Shown here one piece after another: positions 1 to 10,930 of a DNA stretch of 64,000 nucleotides. The notes under the pieces were generated by a model. That model searched no databases. It was not told the DNA's origin and saw only the letters and a list, made by a program, of their open reading frames with translations. How positions within the stretch are numbered: the stretch's first letter is position 1; every line of letters begins with the position of its first letter. A program made the translations under genes and the position numbers. Where the stretch lies: the NCBI GenBank assembly GCA_963920635.1, contig OY987304.1, forward strand, positions 39,014,365 to 39,078,364, given 5' to 3'. The DNA comes from Pseudeuparius sepicola. Lineage: Eukaryota > Arthropoda > Insecta > Coleoptera > Anthribidae.

Positions 1-2027
1 GTATTTTGTAACATTGAAGAATGAAAATAAAAATTTTGTTTAAAGCCCAAAAAAACCAATGGTCCGCTATATAAAGAAGTAACTGAAAAATCTAATGTGT
101 TCTATACTTACACTACAACTAGCCATGGACTTCATTTCAAACCAATAAATACCATAATAGTCCTGTCTGCTTTTAGACTCGCTTTTCTTAAGAAAATGTA
201 TGGAAATATGCCATGTGAATGAATTAAGAAAATGTATACAAATATGCCATGTAAACTTGTGAAATTAAAGCATTTTATTTTGTTTTGGCTATTAAATACG
301 TTTCATATTTTTATTTTATAAAAGTTTCTGCAGCAATGGTGTTTTCACCATTAACCACCCTGTTGATTTTTTCGTTGTGTGGCGCCAGTGGCGATCTCTT
401 GAAAAAGGGCTATGCACCGGTCTTTAATATTTACAGGTTATAGAAAACTATAAAATATGACAACTTTGAAGTATAACTTTTTATCCACACCCGCCTCGTT
501 TTTAAGATACATGTTTAAATTCTCAAAAAATTAACGTTTTATTTTTCCAACCCTCACAAAATGTGTTAACAGGAACCGACTCAAAGATCATATTAATTCA
601 ACAAAACAATCGTGTAATTCAAAGCCGGAAATTTTTTTGTTACCTATTTTTTTTTTATAACCGAAAACGAAACCGTTAAAAAATGTACATACTTAATTAA
701 GTTTGCCCAATTAGTTTTTGCTAGACAAGTTTTAATTTTCTCTTTGTTTAATATCTTCTGAACAAACAGAACTCTGAAGGTGCCATTACTTCAAATTGTT
801 TTTCTCATTTCAAAAAGTAGTATTGACCGAAAATTAAATTTGTCATGAAACTGTGGCAGATACAAAAACATGTCAAGAAGCAGTTTGAAATAGGAAAAGG
901 TATTCAAATGTAAGAAATACATTTTTTAAATTTGGAGTATACGCATATCTCCGCCACTTGCTCTTTGGGGAATTTGTTATCACATTTTGCACTGGATCAA
1001 TGCATACTGTGTACCAAATTTCGTTTGAATATCTTTAACGATTGGGCAAATATAAAATAAAACGTTAAAATTGCTGGTGACCTCCTGAAGTGTCCCAGAA
1101 TAAAACCAAGTCACCCTGTATGACCTGATAACATTGTTTCCTCAAGTCTCTTAAATAATACGAAAATAAAATTTCTTAACCCTAAACATGTAAAAAGTTG
1201 TTTAAAATTAGCATTTTGGAAATAATAATAATAATATAGAAAGAATTATCATAATGTTTATTTACAAAAGTTTGCACAATATAATAATTATTTTTACACA
1301 AAGTATTAAACCAATAAACAGAAAATAGCTCTCGAAGCAAGGCTCGTCCATAGGGGCTGTGAGGCTAAAGCCCCCAGTTGAAAATACGCCCGCAAACAAC
1401 TGATAACGTAATTCGAGTTCGGGCAATCAGGCAATTTAACTAGACACTTCGCAAGAATGCTGGGAATCACGATCACGATACAACCAGTATATCATGTTTC
1501 AAATGCATCTTCATGGGGAATTAGCTTCCTTCTGTCTATCCCTACTTCGATCGCTATTGACGTCAAGATTGTCAATTATACGACATCTCATTTAAATTCA
1601 TAGCATGAATAAAAACGATTCTGATACATTTGGCAACGGTGCCCGGCTCATAGTCTGTTGTGTTTGTTCAAAGAGAAATAACGTTTAAAACCTATATGTA
1701 TATGAAAAAATAAAAAAATCACAAGCATTCTTTTCGGCACTTGAATTATTGTTGTACAGAACTAACATTTTTAGGAAAGTTTAGTATTGCTGCTCAGTGA
1801 AATTCCACATACCAGCAAAAATTTTGTGGAAAACTAGAATTACCGTTATGAGGGCATGAAGAAAAAAGAACATTTAAAAAGTTCTACAGTATTCAAAGGT
1901 ACATTAAAAACGGTGCAAAATATAATATTGAAGTTTGTATGGAAGCTTAAGCTTGTCGTCAAGAAATTCGAGAGCAAATAACTAAAACGGACTATTTACA
2001 TACATAAATATAAATAATAAGTTAATA
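1..2027. other. Intergenic, no gene seen
   Basis: AT-rich sequence with no convincing coding exon. It contains a 36-bp direct duplication (188-223 and 224-259), a CACCCTGTA end-like 9-mer at 1112-1120, and a degraded patch at 1341-1376 (GGCTCGTCCATAGGGGCTG...) that resembles the hAT-type end seen at 63295. These are transposon crumbs at best. Confidence 0.6.
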
Positions 2028-2035
2028 AGTGTTGG

Positions 2036-2803
2036 CAGTGGCGGATCTACGGGGGAGGGGGGGCTACAGGGGCTATAGCCCCCCCCCCCTTGGCCTAATA
2101 CCGTAAGGTAGGCACTTAAAAAATATGTCTGGCAATTAGAGATGGTGTGAAACTGCATTTTCTTGGAACAGGTACAACCTGTTCCAGTTCCAGGCAATAC
2201 CTGTTCTTAAAAAACCTGTTCCAGTTCCAATATTATTAACTTCTAGTCTTCTAAGGCCTTGGTCCGAATCACGCTGTCAGTGCTTACAGCGCTCAGATCG
2301 TTTACAACAGGTACGATTTGATTCACTCGCTGACAACTCGTTTCGGACCGGTTGTAAATGCGCTGACAGGAACATGCCATTTTGAGGTTATGTGGGCGTG
2401 AAAGTCGCAAAGTAACTATTATCAAAGAACAGCTATTATATTGAATATTGAATCATTGATAAATATTGCTTCCGTTTCTAAAGAGGGTACGCTAAATAGT
2501 TTTTATAGTACAAATTTAAAAATTTGGTGAACGCAATGGGACTGGGACAGGGCCCGGCACAGAACACGGGTCCAGTCACCGCCTTCACCGATCGACAGTT
2601 CACGTTCACAGTTGCTCCATTCTATTACTACGAGTAGAGCGGAACTGGAACAGCGGAACGGAACTGAACGAAACTAAGAATATTAACGTATTAATAGTAT
2701 TGTATTTTAATGAATAAAATGAATAAAAAATGTGTTTCTTATTTTATTACAAAATTTCGGAAATAGAAGCTCCTCCTTTGACTCCAGCCTAGATCCGCCA
2801 CTG
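2036..2803. mobile_element. hAT-type non-autonomous element
   Basis: Terminal inverted repeats read CAGTGGCGGATCTA on the left and TAGATCCGCCACTG on the right. The flanks are AGTGTTGG (2028-2035) and AGTCTTGG (2804-2811), an 8-bp target duplication matching at 7 of 8 positions, which is the hAT signature. The left end carries long G and C runs. There is no transposase ORF, so it would need a transposase supplied from elsewhere. Confidence 0.82.
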
Positions 2804-2811
2804 AGTCTTGG

Positions 2812-3394
2812 TGTGTTAGCGTTAGACAATGCCAGTGCCAAATGTAAGAACTAAAATTAAAAACAATAATTAATAATTCCGCAAGTACTTCAAAGATTCA
2901 AAACAAAGGCAACTTCTTAACTAAAATTTTTAGGTATCTATTTACTATTTATTTTTTATAACAAACATCGAAGAGGGGTAATTACCTACTTTGGCATAGA
3001 TTTCTTTAGTACTAATTATTATGGATTATGCATTATTAACTAAAAGAAAACTCGAGAAAAAACGGGAATTATTAATTATGCAAAAATGCCTAATTTCTAC
3101 TAAAAGTAAAAAAGCCCATGCTGAAAGTAGGTACCCACCTCTGTACACCTAGTGCTTTTAATTGACCATAGAGTGTATTCTTAAGAATTGAAAAACTGTT
3201 GCCAACTTTAGAGTAAAAGACTCCATATACTTTATACAAATTTTGTAAATCACAATTTATTATCCATGCCCTATGTGCCAAATATTGGGAACATCATTAA
3301 CCGATACATTTTTCGGAACATTAAATAGATGGGTATTTTCGACTCGTCCCCGACCAATAACTCAAGCAAATAATATAATGTCATTCTACTTCAG
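2812..3394. other. Intron or intergenic, no feature seen
   Basis: AT-rich sequence preceding the helicase exon and probably part of an intron of that gene. I see no exon, repeat pair or RNA gene. A pyrimidine tract with acceptor AG at 3393-3394 closes it. Confidence 0.5.
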
Positions 3395-3602
3395 ATATAG
3401 GAAGAAGGATCAGAGCCCAAACGTGGGTGGCATCGGCTTAGGCTTTAAGGAAAAGTCAACCATGCGTGGCTTTGTGGCGAGCTCGTCGGGTAACCTGTCG
3501 ACGACGGCACAACCTGAAAATGCGCCGACAAGTTCGAAGGGACCCGTCACAGACAGGCTGACGGCGATGAAAGAGGCATTTAAGGCCCAATATGTGAATC
3601 AG
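3395..3602 (+). CDS. DDX42: DDX42-like RNA helicase, C-terminal exon
   Basis: This exon encodes about 69 residues. It opens after an acceptor (TTCTACTTCAG) in phase 2 and closes at CAG|GTGAGC in phase 0. The peptide has a basic start (YRKKD), a glycine-rich GGIGLGF patch, a serine-rich linker and then DRLTAMKEAFKAQYVNQ. The last part matches the conserved tail segment of the DEAD-box helicase DDX42 (human DRLTAMKAAFQSQYK, from memory of the family). DDX42 is a nuclear ATP-dependent RNA helicase linked to U2 snRNP/SF3b. The helicase core is not in the window, so upstream exons should lie left of position 1. The open frame upstream of 3395 looks like intron read-through. The identification rests on about 18 diagnostic residues plus the preceding Gly-rich motif. 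Confidence 0.7.
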
Positions 3603-5042
3603 GTGAGCCGTTCTATCTTTTTCAGTGCATTTATAGAATGACCCCATAGCATTTTTAAGTGAATGTAAGGTTATTTTGAATGGCCCACTCTATAAAGAAC
3701 AGGGTATTCACATAAGATTTAACATTTCACCCTATCATAATTTTCACATTTTCCGTCCTAGCAAAAAGAATTGTAAATACAAAAGCTGTAGGGAATTTTC
3801 CTGCAAGTCTAATGGGACTACCAGGGGTGACTACAGTTTGTTGTCAAGATACTATTCAAACATATTATTTAAATGGAGCGCAGTATATATTTTGAAGTTT
3901 TTGAAGTCTACTCGTTATTACAAAATTTCTATGATATTCAATGAGAAATATGAAATTAAAATTCTAAAATGTTAGGAGCATTTTTAGATTTCACTGAAAC
4001 CTGCCTATAATAATTTTATTTTGAGGATTTCGTGAAATTTAAAAAGGCTATTAACATTTTGAAAATGTGAGTTTCATATTTCTTCAGTTAATAAACAATT
4101 TTTTTTGTTATTGGATCAATCCGATCTATCCGATCTTCATTTAATCTGACACAACAGCATTAATCAGGACACCCCAAAACCTCCATATGCCAAATTTGAA
4201 CCATTCTGCTGGATGTCAAAGTTGAGCAAAATAGGAAATTGAAGGATCGGGTTTTAATATACTCCTGAAAATGTTTGTTTTTATATTTTTTTGGTTGACT
4301 TTTTTTAATTTCGGATTCAAATTAAACTATTTTTTTTCACCTGTGGTTAATTTTTTTTAAATCATGACTGGAATCAGTAAGTCTACATATTATGAGTTAA
4401 GGTGGTTGGAAACACAGAGAAAATTTATCATCTCAGACAGTAACTTTGTTGAGAAAAGTCCAATAATTTAAATTGTTTTAAAAAAAAACAAAAAATAAAA
4501 ATATTAAATATAAATTACTTTTGTATAAAATAATATTTTTTCACTAATTTCAGAGCACTCTTGGCCAGTATAAAGTATAATACATTATTAAAAATTTGAG
4601 TAGAGAATATAAATATGCATTTTAAAAAATATATGACGATAATTTTTACAAAAATAAAATATAAGAAAAGTTAAATGTTTGGGTTTTCCTATTACTTTGG
4701 TTGCTAGGTGCAAAAGTGGCTTAGGTATGAAAAGTCTTGCCTAACAAATCTTACGCAGCATGGACACAAAGAGCGTTTAATAAAACGGTTTTGATTAGAA
4801 AGAAATACGAATTATACTAAAGGAGAATAGATAATATAAATATTTTCCCAGTGTCAGTTAAGAGTGGAACAATCGATAGATAGTTAATTTAGCTTTTTAG
4901 TTAAAGTACCCCTCTTGAAAAAGGCACTACATTCAGCCTCTTTATTTCATCACAACAATGATTATTATGAAGATTATTTTACTCACATTCACAATCTACT
5001 CAAAGATATTAATCAAAATCTGAATTGTCACTGATATGCCCT
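3603..5042. other. Intron/3' flank, otherwise featureless
   Basis: AT-rich sequence containing only the candidate last exon at 4554. No repeats with clear ends and no further coding signal are visible before the MITE end at 5043. Confidence 0.45.
4554..4580 (+). CDS. Candidate last exon of DDX42-like gene
   Basis: A pyrimidine-rich acceptor (TTTTTTCACTAATTTCAG) ends at 4553. Joined in phase 0 to the exon ending at 3602, the next codons read STLGQYKV then TAA. An AATAAA lies about 75 nt further on. This would give a much shorter tail than human DDX42. Nothing but phase and acceptor quality supports it, so it may be chance. Confidence 0.22.
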   Translation, partial: STLGQYKV

Positions 5043-5182
5043 GCCCTCGTAAAATAAACCGGAGTGTTTTTCCAATACAACCATTTATCTCACTTATATA
5101 CATATTATATGACCCACCGAAAGGTCGGCCATATTGGGTGCACACGTCATTGGCTATCAAATGTCAAATGCTCGAGGGCCGT

Positions 5183-5391
5183 TGTAGCTATTGATTGGTT
5201 GGTTGTCGAATAATCACTCCATATTTCCCAAATTACTCTCGTATATTCTTATATGTGTACATGTTGACTGATATAACTATAATGCTACATATGCCTAGCT
5301 AATAAGCCCGATGACCCCAATATGATGGGTCAGCAGTATTTAAGTATACACTATTCTACTTACTTACAAATCATAACAAACTACTGCTACA
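5183..5391 (-). repeat. 3' LTR of gypsy element
   Basis: 209 bp, starting TGTAGCAG and ending GCTACA on the element strand. By reading it is identical to the other LTR at 11292-11500. The polypurine tract lies immediately upstream on the element strand. Confidence 0.95.
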
Positions 5392-5405
5392 CCTCTCCCT
5401 TTGGA
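5392..5405 (-). other. Polypurine tract
   Basis: On the element strand the sequence CCAAAGGGAGAGG ends exactly at the 3' LTR. This is the expected plus-strand primer for reverse transcription. Confidence 0.85.
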
Positions 5406-5725
5406 AAGAATGGACCCCATTCTGGCCAGTAATGGGGAACATTCTGTAAATCTAACCAGAAATGTATTATTAAAACTTAAAACAAATTCAAGATGCAGCA
5501 GCAATTTAAATAATTTATAATTTGCCAAATAGACAAAACACAAAACCTATTGTATAAAGACTAACCTACGCTATACTATCATGACCTTAACCTAGTGATA
5601 CCTGATACCTAGTAAAGCGCGCGCTCTAGAGTTATTTAATACCTAAGCACATTATTCGTATTCATAATACTATGAGATAATAATAAACATAACAGTAAAC
5701 AAATAAGTAGAAAGTAGGTAACAAA

Positions 5726-8700
5726 TTAAGCAGAATTATATGGTTGAATTCTATTTTTATGAATGATAATTTGTTTACCATCTTTGTCTAACAATTTACA
5801 ATTAACTCCCTCGGTAGTTACAACAACAAAAGGTCCACGATACCAAGGATCAAACTTAGTTCTGTTTTCATTAGAGATTGTTACTTTATCTCCCGGTTTT
5901 AATCTTGATTCCTCAGTCTTTTCGTCGTACCTTTGCTTTCGTTTTAATTTGGCTTGTTGTAAATATTTTGCTGTTTGGTTGTGGGCTAGTTGTAGTCTAT
6001 AGCGTAATTCCTGATCGTACGCTTCGAGGTTATATAAAGGTTCAACCCTTGACCCAAGTAGAGTCTCAGGCAGTTTTACCTTCTTGCCAAATATCAATTC
6101 GAAAGGAGTGTAGTTATGGTATGAGCTGGGAGTAGTATTGTAACAAAATGTATAATATTTTACCCAATTTTCCCAATCTCCTGGTGAATCATTTATATAC
6201 ATTCTGATATACTCATTGAATACTCGATGATTTCTCTCGCAACCACCTATTGTTTGACTGTGGTACGGTGTGGACGTTTTATGAGTAATCTTCAGCAACT
6301 TACACATATTTTCGAATAGTTGATTTTTATATTCCGTTCCCATGTCGGTTCTTATTTCAGCCATAGGACCATATATCAGAATAAAATTTTCTACTATAGC
6401 CTTTGCTACTGTTGCCGCCGATTTATCTGGTATAGGAATTATAACAACATATTTGGTCAGCTCACACTGAATTGTTACAGCGTATGCGTTGCCATTATTA
6501 CTTTTCATGAACGGTCCGATAGTATCAATTGAAACGATGTCAAACGATACCTGTGGTGTTGGGGTAATTAGCATAGGTTCTTTAGTTCTTATTTTTATCT
6601 TATTTAGTTGACATTGTTGACAGTTCTTTACATAATTAGCTACCTCACGGGACATATTTTTCCATTTGTAGTACATTCTTAATCTTTTCAGAAGACGCTT
6701 TTGTCCGCAATGTCCGCCAGTTATTGGATCATCATGAAATTTTGAAACTAGTTTCTTTTTCTCCTCCTGTTGGGTGACTAATGTCGGTTCATCATATATA
6801 ATAATATTTAGCGATTTTAATATATTTTGCCCTTTTTCTTTGAATTCTTCTTTGGTGCACCATTGAAATATTTCACTATCCATTCTTAATTTTACAGACT
6901 TAAAACCACTATCATTCGCTATAGTTTGAAGCTGAGACATTATGTCCTCTAATGGAATAATGCCATTAATGATTGTGATTGTCTTTTGAGCGCTCACTCT
7001 TTTTTTATATACCAACATTATCCTTAGACTTGCTGGTTTTATTTGAATAATTAATGTAGGAATTTTAAGTAATTCACTTCCTTTGCTTAGAGATTCATAA
7101 ACTTTGCAACTGGGTGGTGATGTAATATTTTCACCATTTTCTGTTTTATTTTCGACTTTTCGAGTCATAGAACGCGTTACTGCCAAAATTTGAGCAGCGT
7201 TTCTATGAATATCCTTTAATTCGTTTATACTTATTCGTGATAATGCATCTGCGCCGACATTTTGTTTACCTTTTATGTACTCTACCTCAAAAGAAAATTC
7301 TTCAAGGTCTAAACGCATTCTTGTTAGCTTAGATGCTGGGTTTTTCATAGCAAATAAATATACTAACGGCTTGTGATCTGATCTTACTAAAAATGTTGTC
7401 CCATATAGGTATGGCCGAAAGTAGGTAATCGCCCAATGAATTGCCGCCAATTCTTTTTCTATGGTAGATTTGTGGCTTTCTCCTTTAGTGAATGAGCGGG
7501 ATGCATATGCAATTGGTAGGTCATTACCGTCAAAATCTTGCGATAAAATTGCTCCGCACGCTTCCTTAGACGCGTCTGTTGTTAGGATGAACTGCTTGCT
7601 AAAATCCGGGTATTGAAGGATCTTTGGAGTTATCGGTGATCTTTTTAGTATTTCAAATGACATTTGACATTCATCTGTCCATGAAAATGTAGATTTTTTC
7701 CTAGTTAATCTATTAAGTGGAGCGCTGATCTCAGCAAAATTAGGTATAAATCTCCTGTAATAATTACAAAAAGCTACAAAACGTTTCACAGCGTCAGCAT
7801 TTACTGGTACTGGATAACTATCTATGATGTCGTATTTTGAATCATCTGGAAGGATTCCTTTATCCGTGATTTTATGACCCAAATATGTCACTTCTTTGTG
7901 AAAAAAACGACACTTTGTCGGATTTAATTTTAAATTAAATTTTCTACATGTTTCGAAAACTTTTCGCAGATTATCTAAATGATGTTTTTCTGAGCATCCT
8001 ATTACTATCAGGTCGTCCATGTATAAAAAAGCTCGTTCGGGTGTGACACCTGCAAAAGCCATTGTCATCATTCTCTGAAAGCTATTGGGGCTAACTGCTA
8101 ATCCAAATGGTAATCGGTTGAATCGAAATGATCCCTTGTCGGTACTGAAAGATGTGGGATCTCTGGAATCTTTTTCCAGAGGAATCTGGTGAAAACCGGA
8201 AATTAAATCTAACACGGAGAACCATTTAGCCCTTCCAAGTTGGTCTAATATGTCGTCAATTCTTGGAAGTGGAAACTTATCTGCTACCAGTTTTTTATTC
8301 AATTGTCTAAAGTCTATGACTAGACGCCATCTCTTGTCGCCATTCTCCGACTTTTTTGGTACTAATAGGACAGGGTTATTGTATTCCGAACATGACGGTT
8401 CTATGATATCGTTCTGAAGCATATTATCTACCTGACGATCAATTTCTTCTTTCTGTGTTTTTGGAATTCTATAGTTCTTAATATACACCGGAGTCCTGTC
8501 TAGAAGTTTAAGTTTTTGTGAATAAAAATTGTTAGTTGTAATTTTTTGGTCTTTTAATGCAAAAATGTCTTCAAACTCACTGCAGAGATTTAGTACATCG
8601 TCTTTCACAAACGTGGGTATATTTTGATTTAATTCTGACAATAAATTCGATTTTTTATTAATCCTTTCATTTGTAATGGTATAGATGTTATACATATCTA

Positions 8701-8974
8701 AATTTACAGTGTCAACTTGTGGTTCGGTTATTCGCACAGTTTCGAAATTTGTGTTTATAATCTGCACAAATGGAGAGTGTTTTGATACTATTGACCTTGC
8801 GATAAACACACCTGGTGCTATTTGTTTATTTAGCACCACGACGTCCTGACTAATGTTTTTTAATTTGCTTAGTTGTCTAACTATTTCGCATCGAGGTGGA
8901 ATAATTAAAACGTCTTTTTCTGGACTGTCGTAAATAGGAATAGATATTTCTCCATGGTTGAATTTTAGTGTCAT
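5726..8974 (-). CDS. pol: Pol: reverse transcriptase-RNase H-integrase
   Basis: An uninterrupted 1082-codon frame. RT spans roughly residues 170-370 with the YMDD catalytic box at 318-321. RNase H follows with D467, E508, D533 and D576. The integrase has an HHCC zinc-binding motif (H747, H755, C785, C788) and catalytic triad D817, D877, E913, with exactly 35 residues between the last two. A GPF-type C-terminal module follows (WYRGPF at about 1044-1049). These enzymes copy the element RNA and insert the DNA. The first Met at 8974 is not a natural start: the frame continues upstream past a TAA at 9005-9007 into the protease in the same phase, so pol is normally a continuation of protease. All catalytic residues are intact. 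There is no chromodomain. Confidence 0.95.
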   Translation of the reverse strand: MTLKFNHGEISIPIYDSPEKDVLIIPPRCEIVRQLSKLKNISQDVVVLNKQIAPGVFIARSIVSKHSPFVQIINTNFETVRITEPQVDTVNLDMYNIYTITNERINKKSNLLSELNQNIPTFVKDDVLNLCSEFEDIFALKDQKITTNNFYSQKLKLLDRTPVYIKNYRIPKTQKEEIDRQVDNMLQNDIIEPSCSEYNNPVLLVPKKSENGDKRWRLVIDFRQLNKKLVADKFPLPRIDDILDQLGRAKWFSVLDLISGFHQIPLEKDSRDPTSFSTDKGSFRFNRLPFGLAVSPNSFQRMMTMAFAGVTPERAFLYMDDLIVIGCSEKHHLDNLRKVFETCRKFNLKLNPTKCRFFHKEVTYLGHKITDKGILPDDSKYDIIDSYPVPVNADAVKRFVAFCNYYRRFIPNFAEISAPLNRLTRKKSTFSWTDECQMSFEILKRSPITPKILQYPDFSKQFILTTDASKEACGAILSQDFDGNDLPIAYASRSFTKGESHKSTIEKELAAIHWAITYFRPYLYGTTFLVRSDHKPLVYLFAMKNPASKLTRMRLDLEEFSFEVEYIKGKQNVGADALSRISINELKDIHRNAAQILAVTRSMTRKVENKTENGENITSPPSCKVYESLSKGSELLKIPTLIIQIKPASLRIMLVYKKRVSAQKTITIINGIIPLEDIMSQLQTIANDSGFKSVKLRMDSEIFQWCTKEEFKEKGQNILKSLNIIIYDEPTLVTQQEEKKKLVSKFHDDPITGGHCGQKRLLKRLRMYYKWKNMSREVANYVKNCQQCQLNKIKIRTKEPMLITPTPQVSFDIVSIDTIGPFMKSNNGNAYAVTIQCELTKYVVIIPIPDKSAATVAKAIVENFILIYGPMAEIRTDMGTEYKNQLFENMCKLLKITHKTSTPYHSQTIGGCERNHRVFNEYIRMYINDSPGDWENWVKYYTFCYNTTPSSYHNYTPFELIFGKKVKLPETLLGSRVEPLYNLEAYDQELRYRLQLAHNQTAKYLQQAKLKRKQRYDEKTEESRLKPGDKVTISNENRTKFDPWYRGPFVVVTTEGVNCKLLDKDGKQIIIHKNRIQPYNSA

Positions 8975-9004
8975 AGTCCAATAATCGTAATCCAGTAAAC
9001 ATCT

Positions 9005-9366
9005 TTACTTTTTTATAAAGTCTTTGCCTAATATTGCATCTGTAGGAATAGGAAAATGTCCATCTACAACTTGGAAAGAATGTTTTATAACACAGTCATC
9101 TATAAAAATGTTTGTGGATGTGGAACCAAGGGATTTGGTTATTCCATTCGTAATTCCTTTAAGAATGCTTGCGTTATATGAATGAACTAACTGATTTGAA
9201 TTGATCTTATTTCTTTTAAAAATTGATACGTCTGCGCCTGTGTCTACCAGAAAAGTTATTGTTTCACTGCCGGTCATTTCTGTTCTAAGAATAACAAAAT
9301 TTGAAAATGTGAGATCGAAATGAAAAATTTTTACGACATTTCCCCCAACGACTGGGGGTTCTGTCC
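9005..9366 (-). CDS. pro: Aspartic protease (retropepsin) of the gypsy element
   Basis: The frame is open from the frameshift site and contains the LVDTGADVS active-site motif, then a conserved ILGKDFIKK at the end. It would cleave the Gag-Pol polyprotein as a dimer. It lies in the -1 frame relative to gag and overlaps the gag tail, so it should be made only by frameshifting. The same frame continues into pol, but a TAA codon at 9005-9007 falls right after ILGKDFIKK, where family members normally read on. This looks like a disabling stop rather than a natural gene end. Confidence 0.88.
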
Positions 9367-10586
9367 GTTTCCCGAATTTTGGCGTTCGTTTTCTGTCTCC
9401 TGTCGATTGGTGTACGTTCGGACATATCTTTGGTTTCCTCGATTATAATTATTTTGTCCATATCCTCTACTACCTCTATTATTATAACTGTAGGTCCTTG
9501 TCTAATCATTCGTACCATTTCGGTAATATCCTCGATTTTGATTTTGCCGTCCATTATTATGGTAATTGTAATTTGGCGTTTGTCCTCTACCGCGTCCACG
9601 TCCACGGTAGTTAGAATTTCCTCTAGTATGAGTGTAAAAAATATTTGTTGTTGGTGGATCACTTCCGGTACTAACATTCACAAACTTTGTGAGCGCTTCT
9701 TGGCTCGTTGAAAATGTACCAGCCTCCATTATGAAGCGTACTCTTTCCGAGCTGGCATTTTTACTTAGAGCCCTTACTGCTGTATCAGTGACATAACCAG
9801 ATGCTACCGTAGGAGGGACTCCTTCAGCAATATATGCTCTTTTCAATGACGAAGTTAGGGCTTCTACCTCCGCCGCATATTTTGCCGCTTCCTTGGCGTT
9901 TTGCCGTAGCGCTAATAATTTTGCTGTGACTAACTTTGAGCTTTCCCTTTTTATGCCCTCTCGTAATTTTGTGACAATTGTTTCCAAATCATCGTCATCA
10001 CTAATCAAATCACGTGCTTTCCCCGTTAATTTAGTTTTAACGAAAGCTACAGAATTTTCTGCATGTCCATTAGAATTCGCCTTTAACAGGGACAATGCAT
10101 CAAGGAACGCTTGCAATTTGTCCACTTCGCCGTCGAAACTATTTGGAAGAATTCGACTTGCAAAATTAAAAATAAAATTCCGCTGCTGTCATAGCCATAT
10201 TGTCTTTGAGTTCAGGCGAGCTAGATTTTAGAGAATCAAAATTTTCCTGAACGTTGCTATTAGTGTCCTCTTTCTCTACAATTTGTTCCAAGGATACCTC
10301 TGGTATTTCGTAATTGACGTCCAATACATTGAAAGATTTTACAACCTTATCCTTAATAAAAATATAAATTTGGTTCACAACAGCACGCTGACTTTCATTT
10401 AAAATTGGCCAAAAATTTCCTATCAATTTAACCGTTTTATTATACCGTTGGAGTAACTCATCTCTAACTTCATCTCTAACCGATTGACCCTTAGGTACCT
10501 CTTTTTTTTAAAACTCTTTTTGATATTGTTACAACCTCGGTTTTTATATCATTTAAAATTTGTTCCAATTCTGCCCAACGTATCAT
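9331..10586 (-). pseudogene. gag: Gag, broken in three places
   Basis: Gag reads in pieces. From an ATG at 10586 (MIRWAELEQ...) one frame runs to about 10505. A second frame is open from 10507 to a stop at 10166 (includes VPKGQSVRDEVRDELL and IGNFWPILNESQ). A third runs from about 10180 through the capsid-like part (ILPNSFDGEVDKLQAFLDAL) to TAG at 9502-9504. The same frame continues after that TAG as Arg/Gly/Tyr/Asn-rich sequence to a TAA at 9331. Both frame changes fall in A/T homopolymers (eight-base run at 10502-10509; runs at 10168-10177), each consistent with one surplus base. The nucleocapsid tail is RG-rich and has no CCHC knuckle. Gag would package the RNA if intact. The homopolymer shifts could be assembly errors; the TAG could not be explained that way. 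Confidence 0.8.
9342..9373 (-). promoter_or_regulatory. -1 ribosomal frameshift signal, gag to pro
   Basis: On the element strand GGGAAAC (9373-9367) sits in the gag frame as G-GGA-AAC, the canonical X-XXY-YYZ slippery heptamer. After an 8-nt spacer comes a hairpin with stem CCCCCA/TGGGGG (9358-9353 with 9347-9342) and a 5-nt loop. Protease lies in the -1 frame, as such a signal requires. Heptamer, phase, spacing and stem were all read directly. Confidence 0.85.
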
Positions 10587-10930
10587 TAAATAATAAAAAT
10601 ATATATACCCAAATTAACATATACAAATTTACAATATTAGCAGTATAATGTTTAAATAATATGGCCTATTAAAAATTGCCGATGCCTAACAAAAAGAACA
10701 TAAAGTTTATAAAGCGCTTGCTATTGCAATTGAAAAAAAAAAAAACGCTAATATTGCTTACTGTTGCTGTCCATTGAACGTTGGCCTGGTGCCGCTGCGG
10801 TCAACCACCTACATAAAGGTTGATGCACAAAACCACACTTTGACAACTCACAACACCACATCTTAACTTTTACGCCGTAAAAATTTCCACTTTGTCGTAT
10901 AATCCAAAACTAGATTGTCCGTTGCTTCCA
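10587..10930 (-). other. Spacer between leader ORF and gag
   Basis: About 340 bp of element leader without an ORF. It is AT-rich near gag and more mixed near the leader ORF. It may carry packaging or splice signals, but none can be pointed to. Confidence 0.5.

Noticed and set aside
5406..5725. Envelope gene of the gypsy element
   Set aside because: Only 320 bases without an ORF lie between pol and the polypurine tract, so it is not an errantivirus-type element.
5763..6532. Plus-strand ORFs within the pol region
   Set aside because: Antisense shadows of the integrase gene.
9285..9677. 130-codon ORF overlapping gag and pro
   Set aside because: It is the third frame of the Arg/Gly/Asn-rich gag tail; no family features.
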